Positions 1-8,676 are shown, numbered from the stretch's first letter. The stretch is 10,093 bases of DNA from an uncultured Prevotellaceae bacterium (GCA_946407325.1 CAMJNN010000040.1:1-10093), one strand, 5' to 3'. Translations and numbers: made by a program. Notes: generated from the letters alone by a model not told the origin.

Positions 1-717
1 TTCTGGTCGATGAAGGACGTGCCTCATGGCGCTGTGGCAGAAGTGTATTACAAGTCTTCTACCTTTAACACAACCCGTCGTTTTCATGTATGGACTCCAG
101 CTGGCTATGAAAAGGGTAACCAGAAGTTGCCAGTGCTCTACCTGATTCATGGTGGTGGCGACAACGACTATGCATGGCCAAACGTGGGCAGTGCAGGCAA
201 CATCATGGACAACCTCTTGGCTGAGGGCAAGATTGTACCTATGGTGGTGGTGATGCCCAATGGTAGCGTAGATACTGACAAGTTTACCGATGATATGATG
301 AAGGACCTGATCCCATATGTTGAGAGTCATTACAACGTCTATACCGACAAGGATCATCGTGCATTGGCAGGTTTGTCAATGGGTGGTTTGGAAACATTGA
401 ACGTTTCTCTGCTCCACTATAATAGCTTCTCATATGTATTCCCGTTGAGTACTGGTTGGTTTACTACCAGCAAGGATCTCTACGACAAGTGGGAGCCTTA
501 CCTGAAGGAGCATGCAGCAGCAATGAACAAGAGCTTCAAGATTTACAAGTTCTATATGGGTGGTGAGGAAGATATTGCCTACAAGAACTGTGTCGCTACT
601 CGTGAGGCATTTACCAAAGCTGGTGTGAAGCACGAGTATTCTTCTATGCCTGGCGGACATACCTGGCATGTTTGGCGTCATAACCTGCATGACTTTGCTC
701 CGCTATTGTTTAAGTAA
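1..717 (+). CDS. CE1 / esterase-D family esterase, 5'-truncated by the window edge
   Basis: This is an alpha/beta-hydrolase esterase of the feruloyl/acetyl-xylan esterase type, expected to cleave ester-linked acyl groups from plant polysaccharides or oligosaccharides. The frame is open back to base 1, and residues before the first visible ATG (base 10) already fit the family, so the true start is upstream. A signal peptide and an N-terminal E-set domain, as in the paralogue at 4663-5853, are probably cut off. Counting from the ATG at base 10, the oxyanion region is LIHGGG, the nucleophile is Ser123 in GLSMGG, the likely acid is Asp188 in GEED, and the catalytic His217 lies in PGGHTWHVW. It ends in APLLFK, exactly like the paralogue. 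A terminator-like palindrome follows the stop by 7 bp. Substrate is inferred from family only; acetyl or feruloyl specificity cannot be read from the sequence. Confidence 0.9.
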   Translation, partial: FWSMKDVPHGAVAEVYYKSSTFNTTRRFHVWTPAGYEKGNQKLPVLYLIHGGGDNDYAWPNVGSAGNIMDNLLAEGKIVPMVVVMPNGSVDTDKFTDDMMKDLIPYVESHYNVYTDKDHRALAGLSMGGLETLNVSLLHYNSFSYVFPLSTGWFTTSKDLYDKWEPYLKEHAAAMNKSFKIYKFYMGGEEDIAYKNCVATREAFTKAGVKHEYSSMPGGHTWHVWRHNLHDFAPLLFK

Positions 718-724
718 ACCATTG

Positions 725-752
725 GGGGTCGGCATGCCGACCCCTTTAATTT
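725..752 (+). terminator. Perfect 20-bp palindrome with T-rich tail, probable terminator
   Basis: Bases 725-744 are a perfect palindrome with half-site GGGGTCGGCA. As RNA it gives an 8-bp GC-rich stem (GGGGTCGG/CCGACCCC) with a CATG loop, followed by TTTAATTT. It sits 7 bp after the esterase stop and only 16 bp before the next start codon. That is unusual for a full terminator unless the next gene has a promoter inside the esterase gene or depends on readthrough. A DNA-binding operator is an alternative reading. Confidence 0.65.
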
Positions 753-760
753 ACCATACT

Positions 761-2746
761 ATGAGAACAAACCTAACATCACAGATTACGTTGAACCATG
801 TGAACGCCCGTTATTACAAGCCTAATAACGCTTTTGAGCAGGCACAGTTGACGAGGCTGGAGAAGTTGCCTACCACTATCTACGAAAATGCAGAAGAAGC
901 ATCCAAACAGATAGCTCGTGAAATAGCTGACACCATTAAACAAAAGGAAGCAGCTTATAAACCTTGTGTGATGGTGCTTACGGGTGGTGCTACCCCTCAC
1001 CAACTCTACGCTGAGTTGGTACGCTTGCATCGTGAGGAGGGATTGAGTTTCCGCAACGTCATCGTATTTAACCTCTACGAGTTTTACCCGTTGGCAGAAG
1101 ACACCTCGTTCAGTAACCTGAAAGCACTGAAAGACATGTTGCTCGACCATGTGGATATTGACCCCACTCGTATTTTCTCTCCATCAGGTACCCTCAACCA
1201 GAACGACATCTTCAGTTTCTGCGAGGAATATGAGCGGAAGATTGCTGAGGCTGGCGGTATCGACATCTGTCTCTTGGGCATTGGTCGTTTGGGTAACATT
1301 GCGTTCAACGAACCTGGTTCACGCATCAACTCCACTACCCGCCTCATCTTGTTGGATGCTGACTCGCGTGCTGAGGCTGCTCGTTCGTTTGGCAACAATC
1401 CGCCTCTGAGTTCTATCACGATGGGTATTCATACCATCTTGTCATCTCGCAAGATTTACTTGATGGCATGGGGCGAGGACAAGGCGAAGATGATCAAGGC
1501 CTGTGTGGAAGGTGCCATTACTGACAACATACCATCGTCGTTCCTGCAAATGCACAACAACGTGCAGGTGGTGGTGGATTTATCTGCTGCTACTTTCCTG
1601 ACGCGCATTCATCATCCTTGGTTAGTGACTTCCTGCGAGTGGACCGACAAGCTGATTCGCAGTGCCATCGTGTGGCTCTGCCAACAAACGGGCAAGCCTA
1701 TCCTGAAGCTTACCAACAAGGATTACAACGAGAACGGACTGGGTGAGTTGCTGGCTATTTATGGTTCAGCCTACAATGTGAATATCAAGATTTTCAACGA
1801 CTTGCAACATACCATCACTGGTTGGCCTGGTGGCAAGCCCAATGCTGACGATACTCATCGCCCTGAGCGAGCATTGCCTTACCCCAAGCGGGTACTGGTG
1901 TTCTCGCCTCATCCTGATGATGATGTCATCTCTATGGGGGGTACCATCAGAAGACTTGTCCAGCAGGGGCATGAGGTGTATATTGCTTATCAGACCAGTG
2001 GCAACATTGCCGTAGGCGATGAAGAGGTAACGCGCTTCTTGCATTTCATCAATGGCTTCAACCAGCTCTTCAATGCCGACCAAGACGAGGTAATCAAGAA
2101 GAAATACAAGGAGATTAAGGATTTCCTGAATAAGAAGAAAGATGGTGACTTGGATACCAAAGATATTCTGACCATCAAGGGACTGATTCGTCGTGGTGAA
2201 GCCCGCACAGCTTGTACCTATAACAACATCCCTCTTGACAGGGTATTTTTCCTGGATTTGCCTTTCTACGAAACGGGCAAAATTCAGAAGAAACCATTGG
2301 GAGAAAAAGATGTGCGTATCGTGCAGAAGCTCTTACAAGAAGTACAGCCTCATCAGATCTTCGTGGCTGGCGACTTAGCTGATCCGCATGGCACCCATCG
2401 TGTGTGTAGCAATGCTGTGTTGGCAGCCATCGACTTGGAGAAAGAAGCCAATGCTGCTTGGCTCAACGATTGCCGCATCTGGATGTATCGTGGTGCTTGG
2501 GCAGAATGGGAGATTGAGGATATTGAGATGGCAGTACCTATCAGTCCGGAAGAGCTGAGGGCAAAGCGTAACTCTATTCTCCGTCACCAGAGTCAGATGG
2601 AATCGGCTCCGTTCTTGGGCAACGACGAACGGCTGTTCTGGCAACGCAGTGAAGACCGTAACCGTAATACGGCTGGCATCTACGACAAATTAGGCTTGGC
2701 TTGCTATGAGGCGATGGAGGCTTTTGTGGAATACAAACCTTTGTAA
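761..2746 (+). CDS. NagB-like (glucosamine-6-phosphate deaminase-like) + PIG-L/LmbE deacetylase fusion protein
   Basis: This is a two-domain cytoplasmic protein of 661 residues. Residues about 50-310 are a NagB/isomerase-type sugar-phosphate domain (LTGGATP, IVFNLYEF, GIGRLGNIAFNEP, WGEDKAK). Residues about 378-600 are a PIG-L/LmbE metal-dependent N-deacetylase domain with the motif SPHPDDD (His384, Asp386, Asp387) and a second metal-site motif DPHGTH (Asp541, His543, His546). Against E. coli NagB, catalytic Asp72 aligns with Tyr106, Asp141 with Leu177 and His143 with Asn179. Glu148 (Glu184) and a phosphate-contact-like Lys241 are kept, so deaminase activity looks lost while ligand binding may persist. 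ATG 761 is chosen because it gives the family's usual length (about 660) and avoids overlapping the upstream gene. The upstream in-frame ATG at 668 would run through the palindrome. There is no signal peptide. The likely role is de-N-acetylation of an amino-sugar compound; the substrate is unknown. Confidence 0.9.
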   Translation: MRTNLTSQITLNHVNARYYKPNNAFEQAQLTRLEKLPTTIYENAEEASKQIAREIADTIKQKEAAYKPCVMVLTGGATPHQLYAELVRLHREEGLSFRNVIVFNLYEFYPLAEDTSFSNLKALKDMLLDHVDIDPTRIFSPSGTLNQNDIFSFCEEYERKIAEAGGIDICLLGIGRLGNIAFNEPGSRINSTTRLILLDADSRAEAARSFGNNPPLSSITMGIHTILSSRKIYLMAWGEDKAKMIKACVEGAITDNIPSSFLQMHNNVQVVVDLSAATFLTRIHHPWLVTSCEWTDKLIRSAIVWLCQQTGKPILKLTNKDYNENGLGELLAIYGSAYNVNIKIFNDLQHTITGWPGGKPNADDTHRPERALPYPKRVLVFSPHPDDDVISMGGTIRRLVQQGHEVYIAYQTSGNIAVGDEEVTRFLHFINGFNQLFNADQDEVIKKKYKEIKDFLNKKKDGDLDTKDILTIKGLIRRGEARTACTYNNIPLDRVFFLDLPFYETGKIQKKPLGEKDVRIVQKLLQEVQPHQIFVAGDLADPHGTHRVCSNAVLAAIDLEKEANAAWLNDCRIWMYRGAWAEWEIEDIEMAVPISPEELRAKRNSILRHQSQMESAPFLGNDERLFWQRSEDRNRNTAGIYDKLGLACYEAMEAFVEYKPL

Positions 2747-2778
2747 TCTTCTATAGTAAGCCTTTAGGACTATAATAT

Positions 2779-2812
2779 AATCCCCCTGCAACTGGTGCTA
2801 CAGGGGGATTTT
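2779..2812. terminator. Bidirectional terminator between convergent genes
   Basis: AATCCCCCTG (2779-2788) pairs perfectly with CAGGGGGATT (2801-2810) across a 12-nt loop. The plus strand continues with TTTT and the minus strand with TTATATTATA, so the hairpin can end both the fusion gene and the convergent hydrolase gene. A weaker AT-rich inverted repeat (TATAGT at 2752-2757 with ACTATA at 2769-2774) lies just before it. Confidence 0.85.
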
Positions 2813-2830
2813 ATGTCATTCTTGAGTGGC

Positions 2831-4621
2831 TTACTTCAGCAGAGGTATCTCAATGCGGCTATTGCCATTCAGGAAAAGCGTTTGATGGGCTATGCGGGTT
2901 TTATCCTGTGCAGACCATACGCCGGCATAGTTGCTGTGAACGCTGTACTGGGGGAAGTCGGAGGAGGAGATATCCACCCGAATACGACTACCGGGCTGCA
3001 GTTGCCACATGATGGGTAACGACTCGATGGTTAGCTCAACCTGCTCACCTGGGGTATAGGTCTGCCTATCATCCAAGGGTTTATTGCGGAAGCCCAACGA
3101 GGTGATTCCCGTACGAATGTTGTAGGTATCGCCGTTGGCAAAGACCTCGGAAATCTTATAGGTGAAGGCGGTATCATCGCAATCGGAGCTGACGTCCAAG
3201 ACAATCTTCACCTTACCAGCCATCAGCAGGGATGCTTCCAACGGATCAGAGAGGAAAGAAAGCACATCATCGCGATAGCCAGGAGCGGGTTGCAGCTGAC
3301 TTCCCCTACGGGTGGAGGAGTTGAAAAGGGTTTCTCCTCCCACGGAAAGGACAGGGTTTTGAGGGTCGTAAGACCAACAAGCTTTGGAAGGCTGACCGGT
3401 GACCGTTCCTTTATTTGACAACTTGTTTTCTGGGGCAAAGTAATATACTGCTTTTTGTGGATTTTCCTTCATGGGCCAATCATTGAGGGTATGCCACTTA
3501 TCTTCACCAATGGCATAGACCTTGACTTCGGGCTTCGGAGCTTCCTCACGCACCAATAGGTCGTAGAACCACTGGAATTGTGAGGTGGTGAGGTTTATAT
3601 CGGTAGCATGGTCTTGTTTGCCAATCTGAGGGGTAATAACATGCGAATGGTTCCATGCCCCTACAATCAACTGGCTCTTTGCCTTGGTGTCTTCGGGCAA
3701 GAGGTTATATCCCAGGATGGTTCCCTCTTGATGGTGGTCAAAATGTCCAGCCACTACCACAATGGGTACCTTGATCTTAGGCGGAATGCTTCGCAGGGTT
3801 GCCCATACTCCTTGATGCCAATAGGGGTCGGTATAGTCGGTGTGGGTTATCCAGTCACGATACCAAGGAAGTTCCACATCAAAGAAATGTTTATCCATCT
3901 CACGCTGTGGCATATAGCTCATCTGCTCAAAATAGATCTTCGTACGATCGGGTTTCTCGGGCTTCACGGGAATCTCCTCTGCATTGTCAATCGCCCAAGC
4001 CGTGAGAATGTCCTGACGGAAGTGTCCGTAACTATAGGCAGAGAGGTGGCGGTCAACGCCATAATGATGCACATAGATGCCTTTTACCTTATCTGGCACC
4101 ACATCGGCGATAATCCAGGCTGTCAGGGCTGTATATGACTCACCAAAGAGTCCGATATTCTTGCACCAAGACTGGCTTGCCACCCAGTTTACCAACGCCA
4201 AGCCATCTACGCGCTCATTCACATTGGGCTCGTAGATGCCCTCGGAACCACCTTTGCCGCGACAATATTGGGTAATATAGGCAATACCTCGCTTGGCATA
4301 GGCTCGACCTAAAGCGTTATTGTCGCCAGTGCCCATGTATGTATAGGGAGTACGGGTAATCAGCACTGGCCAAGGACCTGGTACCGTTGGCTTGTAGATG
4401 AGGGTCTTAAGCTTATACCCTTCACCTCCTTCTATCATTATTTCTTCAAAGGTGTAGTTTCCAATGACAGGAGCAATCTGGGAAGAATCGGGTACGGAAG
4501 ACACCGTAGAGTGTCTCATCATCTCTTGGTATGCCTTAAGCTGTTCTGGTGTAAGTTGTTGGGCATGAAGAACATTGCAAAAGGACAACAAAGCCAATAA
4601 GGTAAATACTGTTTTTCTCAT
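2831..4621 (-). CDS. Secreted CocE/NonD family hydrolase (S15 alpha/beta-hydrolase with PepX C-terminal domain)
   Basis: This 596-residue protein has a signal peptide (about residues 1-20, cut after VLHA before QQ), so it is periplasmic or surface-exposed. Residues about 60-345 form the X-Pro dipeptidyl-peptidase (S15) type alpha/beta hydrolase fold. The nucleophile is Ser162 in GESYTAL, the acid is Asp295 in AGHFDHH and the base is His325 in GAWNHSH. Residues about 390-596 look like the beta-rich PepX C-terminal domain (for example PGSRIRVDISSSDFPQY). Family members include cocaine esterase, glutaryl-7-ACA acylase and alpha-amino acid ester hydrolases, so the enzyme probably cleaves an ester or amide bond, but the substrate cannot be named. 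It lies 41 bp downstream of the CE1 esterase on the same strand with no hairpin between, so the two are likely co-transcribed. The leader carries a 16-nt motif also present ahead of the upstream esterase. Confidence 0.9.
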   Translation of the reverse strand: MRKTVFTLLALLSFCNVLHAQQLTPEQLKAYQEMMRHSTVSSVPDSSQIAPVIGNYTFEEIMIEGGEGYKLKTLIYKPTVPGPWPVLITRTPYTYMGTGDNNALGRAYAKRGIAYITQYCRGKGGSEGIYEPNVNERVDGLALVNWVASQSWCKNIGLFGESYTALTAWIIADVVPDKVKGIYVHHYGVDRHLSAYSYGHFRQDILTAWAIDNAEEIPVKPEKPDRTKIYFEQMSYMPQREMDKHFFDVELPWYRDWITHTDYTDPYWHQGVWATLRSIPPKIKVPIVVVAGHFDHHQEGTILGYNLLPEDTKAKSQLIVGAWNHSHVITPQIGKQDHATDINLTTSQFQWFYDLLVREEAPKPEVKVYAIGEDKWHTLNDWPMKENPQKAVYYFAPENKLSNKGTVTGQPSKACWSYDPQNPVLSVGGETLFNSSTRRGSQLQPAPGYRDDVLSFLSDPLEASLLMAGKVKIVLDVSSDCDDTAFTYKISEVFANGDTYNIRTGITSLGFRNKPLDDRQTYTPGEQVELTIESLPIMWQLQPGSRIRVDISSSDFPQYSVHSNYAGVWSAQDKTRIAHQTLFLNGNSRIEIPLLK

Positions 4622-4629
4622 TATTCCAT

Positions 4630-4645
4630 GTTTTTCGTTTATTCT
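4630..4645 (-). repeat. 16-nt leader motif, copy 2 (upstream of the CocE-type gene)
   Basis: The minus strand reads AGAATAAACGAAAAAC here, ending 8 nt before the ATG of the hydrolase gene. It is identical over 16 nt to bases 5879-5894 ahead of the upstream esterase. No TAnnTTTG box lies just upstream of this copy, so it is not simply part of a promoter. It might act in translation initiation or mRNA control, or be a duplication remnant. Confidence 0.6.
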
Positions 4646-4662
4646 ATGTAATCCCTTAATGC

Positions 4663-5874
<1,212 letters not shown>

Positions 5875-5878
5875 TCAA

Positions 5879-5894
5879 GTTTTTCGTTTATTCT
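5879..5894 (-). repeat. 16-nt leader motif, copy 1 (upstream of the CE1 esterase)
   Basis: The minus strand reads AGAATAAACGAAAAAC, identical to 4645-4630. It lies 25 nt before the ATG and begins roughly where transcription from the -7 box at 5900-5907 would start, so it could be the first bases of the mRNA. Both genes behind the motif also begin with nearly the same codons (ATGAGAAAAACA). Confidence 0.6.
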
Positions 5895-5899
5895 TTTTA

Positions 5900-5907
5900 C
5901 AAAGGTA
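5900..5907 (-). promoter_or_regulatory. -7 promoter element of the esterase unit
   Basis: The minus strand reads TACCTTTG, a full match to the Bacteroidetes TAnnTTTG element, and would start transcription around 5893-5896, giving a leader of about 40 nt. No good TTTG is found at the -33 position (20 bp upstream is GTTA, inside the opposing -7 box), so the upstream half is weak. Confidence 0.65.
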
Positions 5908-5927
5908 TGAAAAAGCAAGAAAATAAT

Positions 5928-5935
5928 TAACTTTG
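5928..5935 (+). promoter_or_regulatory. -7 promoter element of the MFS transporter operon
   Basis: TAACTTTG matches TAnnTTTG exactly and is identical to the rnpB -7 box at 8580-8587. Transcription would start near 5940, leaving a leader of about 20 nt to the ATG at 5960. No clear -33 TTTG is present. The box lies 20 bp from, and inverted to, the esterase-unit -7 box. Confidence 0.65.
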
Positions 5936-5959
5936 CAAAGCAAAAAGAATGATTCTTTG

Positions 5960-7144
5960 ATGGATAAACTTTGGAACAGCAACTATAAGAAAGTGATGGT
6001 GGCGAACTTCACCATGTCGTTCGCCTTCTACCTGCTCACGCCCCTCCTACCCTTATACCTAAGCGAGACATTTGGCTCAACGAAGGACATGATAGGACTG
6101 GTGCTGAGTGGTTACACCATCACGGCTTTGTTGTTCCGTCCTTTCAGTGGCTATGTGGTAGATAGCTTCCCACGAAAGAAAGTGTTGTTGGTGTGCTTGT
6201 TCCTGTATTTCATCCTCTTCGGAGGCTACTTATTGGCAAGCACCTTACTGATGTTCGCCATCTTGCGCACCCTGCACGGAGGACCATTCGGCGCCTCTAC
6301 GGTGGCCAACAACACCGTTGCCATCGATGTAGTGCCATCAAGTCGCAGGAACGAGGCCATAGGCTACTACGGGCTGAGTAATAACCTGGCTATGGCCATT
6401 GCCCCCACTATTGGCGTCTTTGTGTATAAATATGTACACAACTTCGATGTGCTGTTCTGGTTGGCACTCGTCGTTGCTGGCATCGGCTTTGCCGTAGATT
6501 ACACATTGAAGTTGCCAGAGAAACAATTGATGAAAGACAAAAAAGCCATTTCGCTCGACCGTTTCTTCCTCTTGAGAGGATGGGTGATTGGCCTCAACAT
6601 TTGCTTCTTCGGTTTCTGCTACGGCATACTGAGCAACTACTTAGCCATCTATGGCAAGGAGGTAATGGGCATTACCAGCGGCACAGGTACTTACTTCATG
6701 TTGCTGAGCATCGGCCTCATCCTCTCCCGTTTGCAAGGAGCCAAGTCGCTTCGTGAAGGCAGGTTGACCAGCAATGCCGCCGAGGGTATTGTTCTCTCTA
6801 CCATCGGCTACATCATGTTTATTGCGATGCCCAACATGGTGGGCTATTACGGTTCGGCCATATTGATTGGCTTGGGCAACGGCCACATGTGGCCCGCTTT
6901 GCAGAACATGATTATCAATGTGGCACAGAACAACGAGCGAGGCACAGCCAACTCTACCCTACTCACTTCGTGGGACTTAGGTGTGGGCATCGGCATATTG
7001 TTGGGTGGCTCAATAGCTGAATTCTTCGGCTATGCTTCTGCCTTCTGGATGATGGCAGTGGTGCATGTTGCGGGATTGGTCCTGTTTTTCATGCTGACAA
7101 AGCAGTCGTTCTTACGTCGCAAAAGAACTGAATCGTTTAGATAA
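5960..7144 (+). CDS. Major facilitator superfamily (MFS) transporter
   Basis: This is a 394-residue inner-membrane transporter with about twelve hydrophobic segments. The loop between helices 2 and 3 holds the MFS signature GYVVDSFPRKK (Gly64, Asp68, Arg72), the usual motif A. The fifth-helix region has a glycine/proline-rich stretch ending APTIG. The ATG at 5960 is chosen because an in-frame TTG at 5933 lies inside the -7 promoter element and would lengthen the protein unnaturally. It is the first gene of a pair, with only 19 bp to the YihY-family gene. MFS families are too similar to assign a cargo by eye; drug/metabolite efflux or sugar transport are both possible. The divergent esterase unit makes a sugar-related role conceivable, but nothing in the sequence shows this. 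Confidence 0.88.
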   Translation: MDKLWNSNYKKVMVANFTMSFAFYLLTPLLPLYLSETFGSTKDMIGLVLSGYTITALLFRPFSGYVVDSFPRKKVLLVCLFLYFILFGGYLLASTLLMFAILRTLHGGPFGASTVANNTVAIDVVPSSRRNEAIGYYGLSNNLAMAIAPTIGVFVYKYVHNFDVLFWLALVVAGIGFAVDYTLKLPEKQLMKDKKAISLDRFFLLRGWVIGLNICFFGFCYGILSNYLAIYGKEVMGITSGTGTYFMLLSIGLILSRLQGAKSLREGRLTSNAAEGIVLSTIGYIMFIAMPNMVGYYGSAILIGLGNGHMWPALQNMIINVAQNNERGTANSTLLTSWDLGVGIGILLGGSIAEFFGYASAFWMMAVVHVAGLVLFFMLTKQSFLRRKRTESFR

Positions 7145-7163
7145 CTAAATAAGAGATACAAAC

Positions 7164-8519
7164 ATGGGATCATGGTTTAACAAGATAGTAGAGTTTATCG
7201 ACAAGGTGTGGGAGTGGCTCATCAAGTTTATCACCTTCGGCATCTGGCAAGACAGTGTGTACCAAAAATTGTCACTGAAAAATGCGGTGGCCTATGTGAC
7301 ACGAGTGATTTACATTCTGGTAAACCGCTTCAATGCAGATAGTATTAGCAACAAGGCAGCTGCCCTGACCTATAGTACCTTGCTATCTATCGTGCCCATC
7401 CTTGCCATCTTGTTCGGCATCGCCCGTGGCTTTGGTTTTGACAACCTTCTCCGCCAACAGATTGAGCAAGGTTTGTTGGGTAACAACGAAGCCAGCAAAT
7501 ATATCTTCCAGTTTGTTGATTCCTACCTCTCGCAAACAACAGGAGGGGTGTTCTTGGGCGTGGGTCTTATTGCCTTGCTGTGGACCTTCATCAGCTTGGT
7601 GAACAACATGGAGAGCATCTTCAACGACATCTGGTATGTGAAGAAAAGCCGTACGGCCTATCGCAAGCTCACCGACTATTTCTCGATACTGATTCTCATG
7701 CCCATCCTTATCATCATCAGCGGAGGTCTGAGCATCTTCATGTCCACATTGGTCAGCAAGATAGAAGGCTATGCACTCTTAGCCCCCATGATGAAGTTCG
7801 GCATCAGTCTGATTCCCTACGTGCTGAGCTGGCTCATGTTTACGGCCCTTTATGTTTTCATGCCCAACACCAGCGTAAAGTTGCTCTATGCCCTGATAGC
7901 CGGCCTCATAGCAGGTTCGTTGTTCCAAGCATTCCAGTTCCTGTATATCAGCGGACAGGTTTGGGTATCGAGATACAACGCCATCTATGGTAGCTTTGCC
8001 GCCTTGCCGTTGTTCCTGTTATGGTTACAAGTGTCGTGGACCATCTGCATCCTGGGTGCCCAGCTGACGCATATCATGCAGAATTTCAAGCGCTACGACA
8101 ACTACAAAGAGGTAAATAACGCCTCCTACGAGTATCGCAATTACTTGGCGGTGGTGCTGATGTCAATGATTTGCAAGCAATATGCCGAAGGCAACGATAA
8201 GCCCTATTCGGCTCGCCAGCTCTCCAACAAGTGCCACATCCCTATCCAGTTGACGCAGATGGTGCTGAACGAACTGATGGAGGCCGACCTCCTGATTATG
8301 AATGCTCCTGACAAGAGCCAGGAGGAGATATATCTGCCAGCATCGGGGTGTGTGGATATCACTTTGGCAGAGACCATCGACCGCCTCAGCACCAAGGGCT
8401 TTGGCTTTAAGGACTTTAAAGTAGATTGGCAGGAACAGTTCCATCAGCACTATGAGCAGTTAGAGCAAGCTCGCTTGGCATTCCGTCAGACAGGCAGTAC
8501 CAAAGTAAAAGATTTGTAG
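7164..8519 (+). CDS. YihY/virulence factor BrkB family membrane protein with C-terminal winged-helix-like tail
   Basis: This 451-residue protein has about six membrane helices (roughly residues 67-90, 128-147, 172-195, 215-233, 238-260 and 277-304) and the family hallmark YGSFAALPLFLLWLQVSW at residues 275-292. The early segment NKAAALTYSTLLSIVPILA also fits the family, formerly mislabelled RNase BN. The function of the family is unsettled. The N-terminal 60 residues are amphipathic and probably cytoplasmic. Residues about 328-398 look like a small winged-helix domain (helix, SARQLSNKCHIP recognition-like segment, then a beta hairpin). A soluble C-terminal extension of this kind is common in Bacteroidetes members, whereas E. 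coli YihY is much shorter. It follows the MFS gene by 19 bp in the same operon. No clear terminator is seen after its stop. Confidence 0.88.
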   Translation: MGSWFNKIVEFIDKVWEWLIKFITFGIWQDSVYQKLSLKNAVAYVTRVIYILVNRFNADSISNKAAALTYSTLLSIVPILAILFGIARGFGFDNLLRQQIEQGLLGNNEASKYIFQFVDSYLSQTTGGVFLGVGLIALLWTFISLVNNMESIFNDIWYVKKSRTAYRKLTDYFSILILMPILIIISGGLSIFMSTLVSKIEGYALLAPMMKFGISLIPYVLSWLMFTALYVFMPNTSVKLLYALIAGLIAGSLFQAFQFLYISGQVWVSRYNAIYGSFAALPLFLLWLQVSWTICILGAQLTHIMQNFKRYDNYKEVNNASYEYRNYLAVVLMSMICKQYAEGNDKPYSARQLSNKCHIPIQLTQMVLNELMEADLLIMNAPDKSQEEIYLPASGCVDITLAETIDRLSTKGFGFKDFKVDWQEQFHQHYEQLEQARLAFRQTGSTKVKDL

Positions 8520-8555
8520 CATTTGGTGGTTCATTTTAGCTTCGCTGTTCCAAAA

Positions 8556-8587
8556 TTTGCATTTTCGCTCAACTTGCACTAACTTTG
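8556..8587 (+). promoter_or_regulatory. rnpB promoter (-33 TTTG, 20-nt spacer, -7 TAACTTTG)
   Basis: TTTG at 8556-8559 and TAACTTTG at 8580-8587 match both halves of the Bacteroidetes housekeeping promoter, with a 20-nt spacer. It is the best promoter in the window. The start site should lie near 8592, about 85 nt before the RNase P RNA, so the primary transcript would carry a long structured leader. Confidence 0.8.
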
Positions 8588-8613
8588 CAAGCCCAATTAT
8601 TAAGATTGGCTAT

Positions 8614-8669
8614 TAGCCCCCTAAACTCCTCCCTTACTGAGGGGAGGTGCCCGAAGGGCGGAGGGGTTA
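8614..8669 (+). repeat. GC-rich element with three-way-junction folding potential, ahead of rnpB
   Basis: The outer arms TAGCCCC (8614-8620) and GGGGTTA (8663-8669) pair with one G-T wobble. Inside, CCTCCC (8628-8633) pairs with GGGAGG (8642-8647), and GCCC (8649-8652) pairs with GGGC (8656-8659) around a GAA loop. A small CCAAT/ATTGG hairpin (8593-8609) precedes it. No U-tract follows, so it is not a simple terminator. Similar C-rich/G-rich intergenic elements recur, in my recollection, in Bacteroidales genomes, so it is probably a dispersed REP-like repeat that lies inside the rnpB leader. Confidence 0.6.
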
Positions 8670-8676
8670 AATATAA

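Noticed and set aside
668..760. Upstream in-frame ATG (668) as the start of the NagB/PIG-L fusion
   Set aside because: It would overlap the esterase gene by 50 bp and read through the palindrome. ATG 761 gives the usual family length and N-terminus.
3608..4138. A 176-codon plus-strand frame opposite the CocE-type gene
   Set aside because: It has no recognisable domain and lies wholly antisense to a gene with a complete catalytic triad.
5933..5959. In-frame TTG at 5933 as the MFS transporter start
   Set aside because: It lies inside the TAACTTTG -7 element, so it would be upstream of the transcript. ATG 5960 fits the family N-terminus.
7580..7993. A 137-codon plus-strand frame inside the YihY-family gene
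   Set aside because: It is rich in His, Arg and Gln as expected of an out-of-frame reading, and the membrane-protein frame explains the region.
8614..8669. The GC-rich element as a transcription terminator for the MFS/YihY operon
   Set aside because: No U-tract follows on the plus strand, and it lies after the rnpB promoter, where a terminator would block rnpB.
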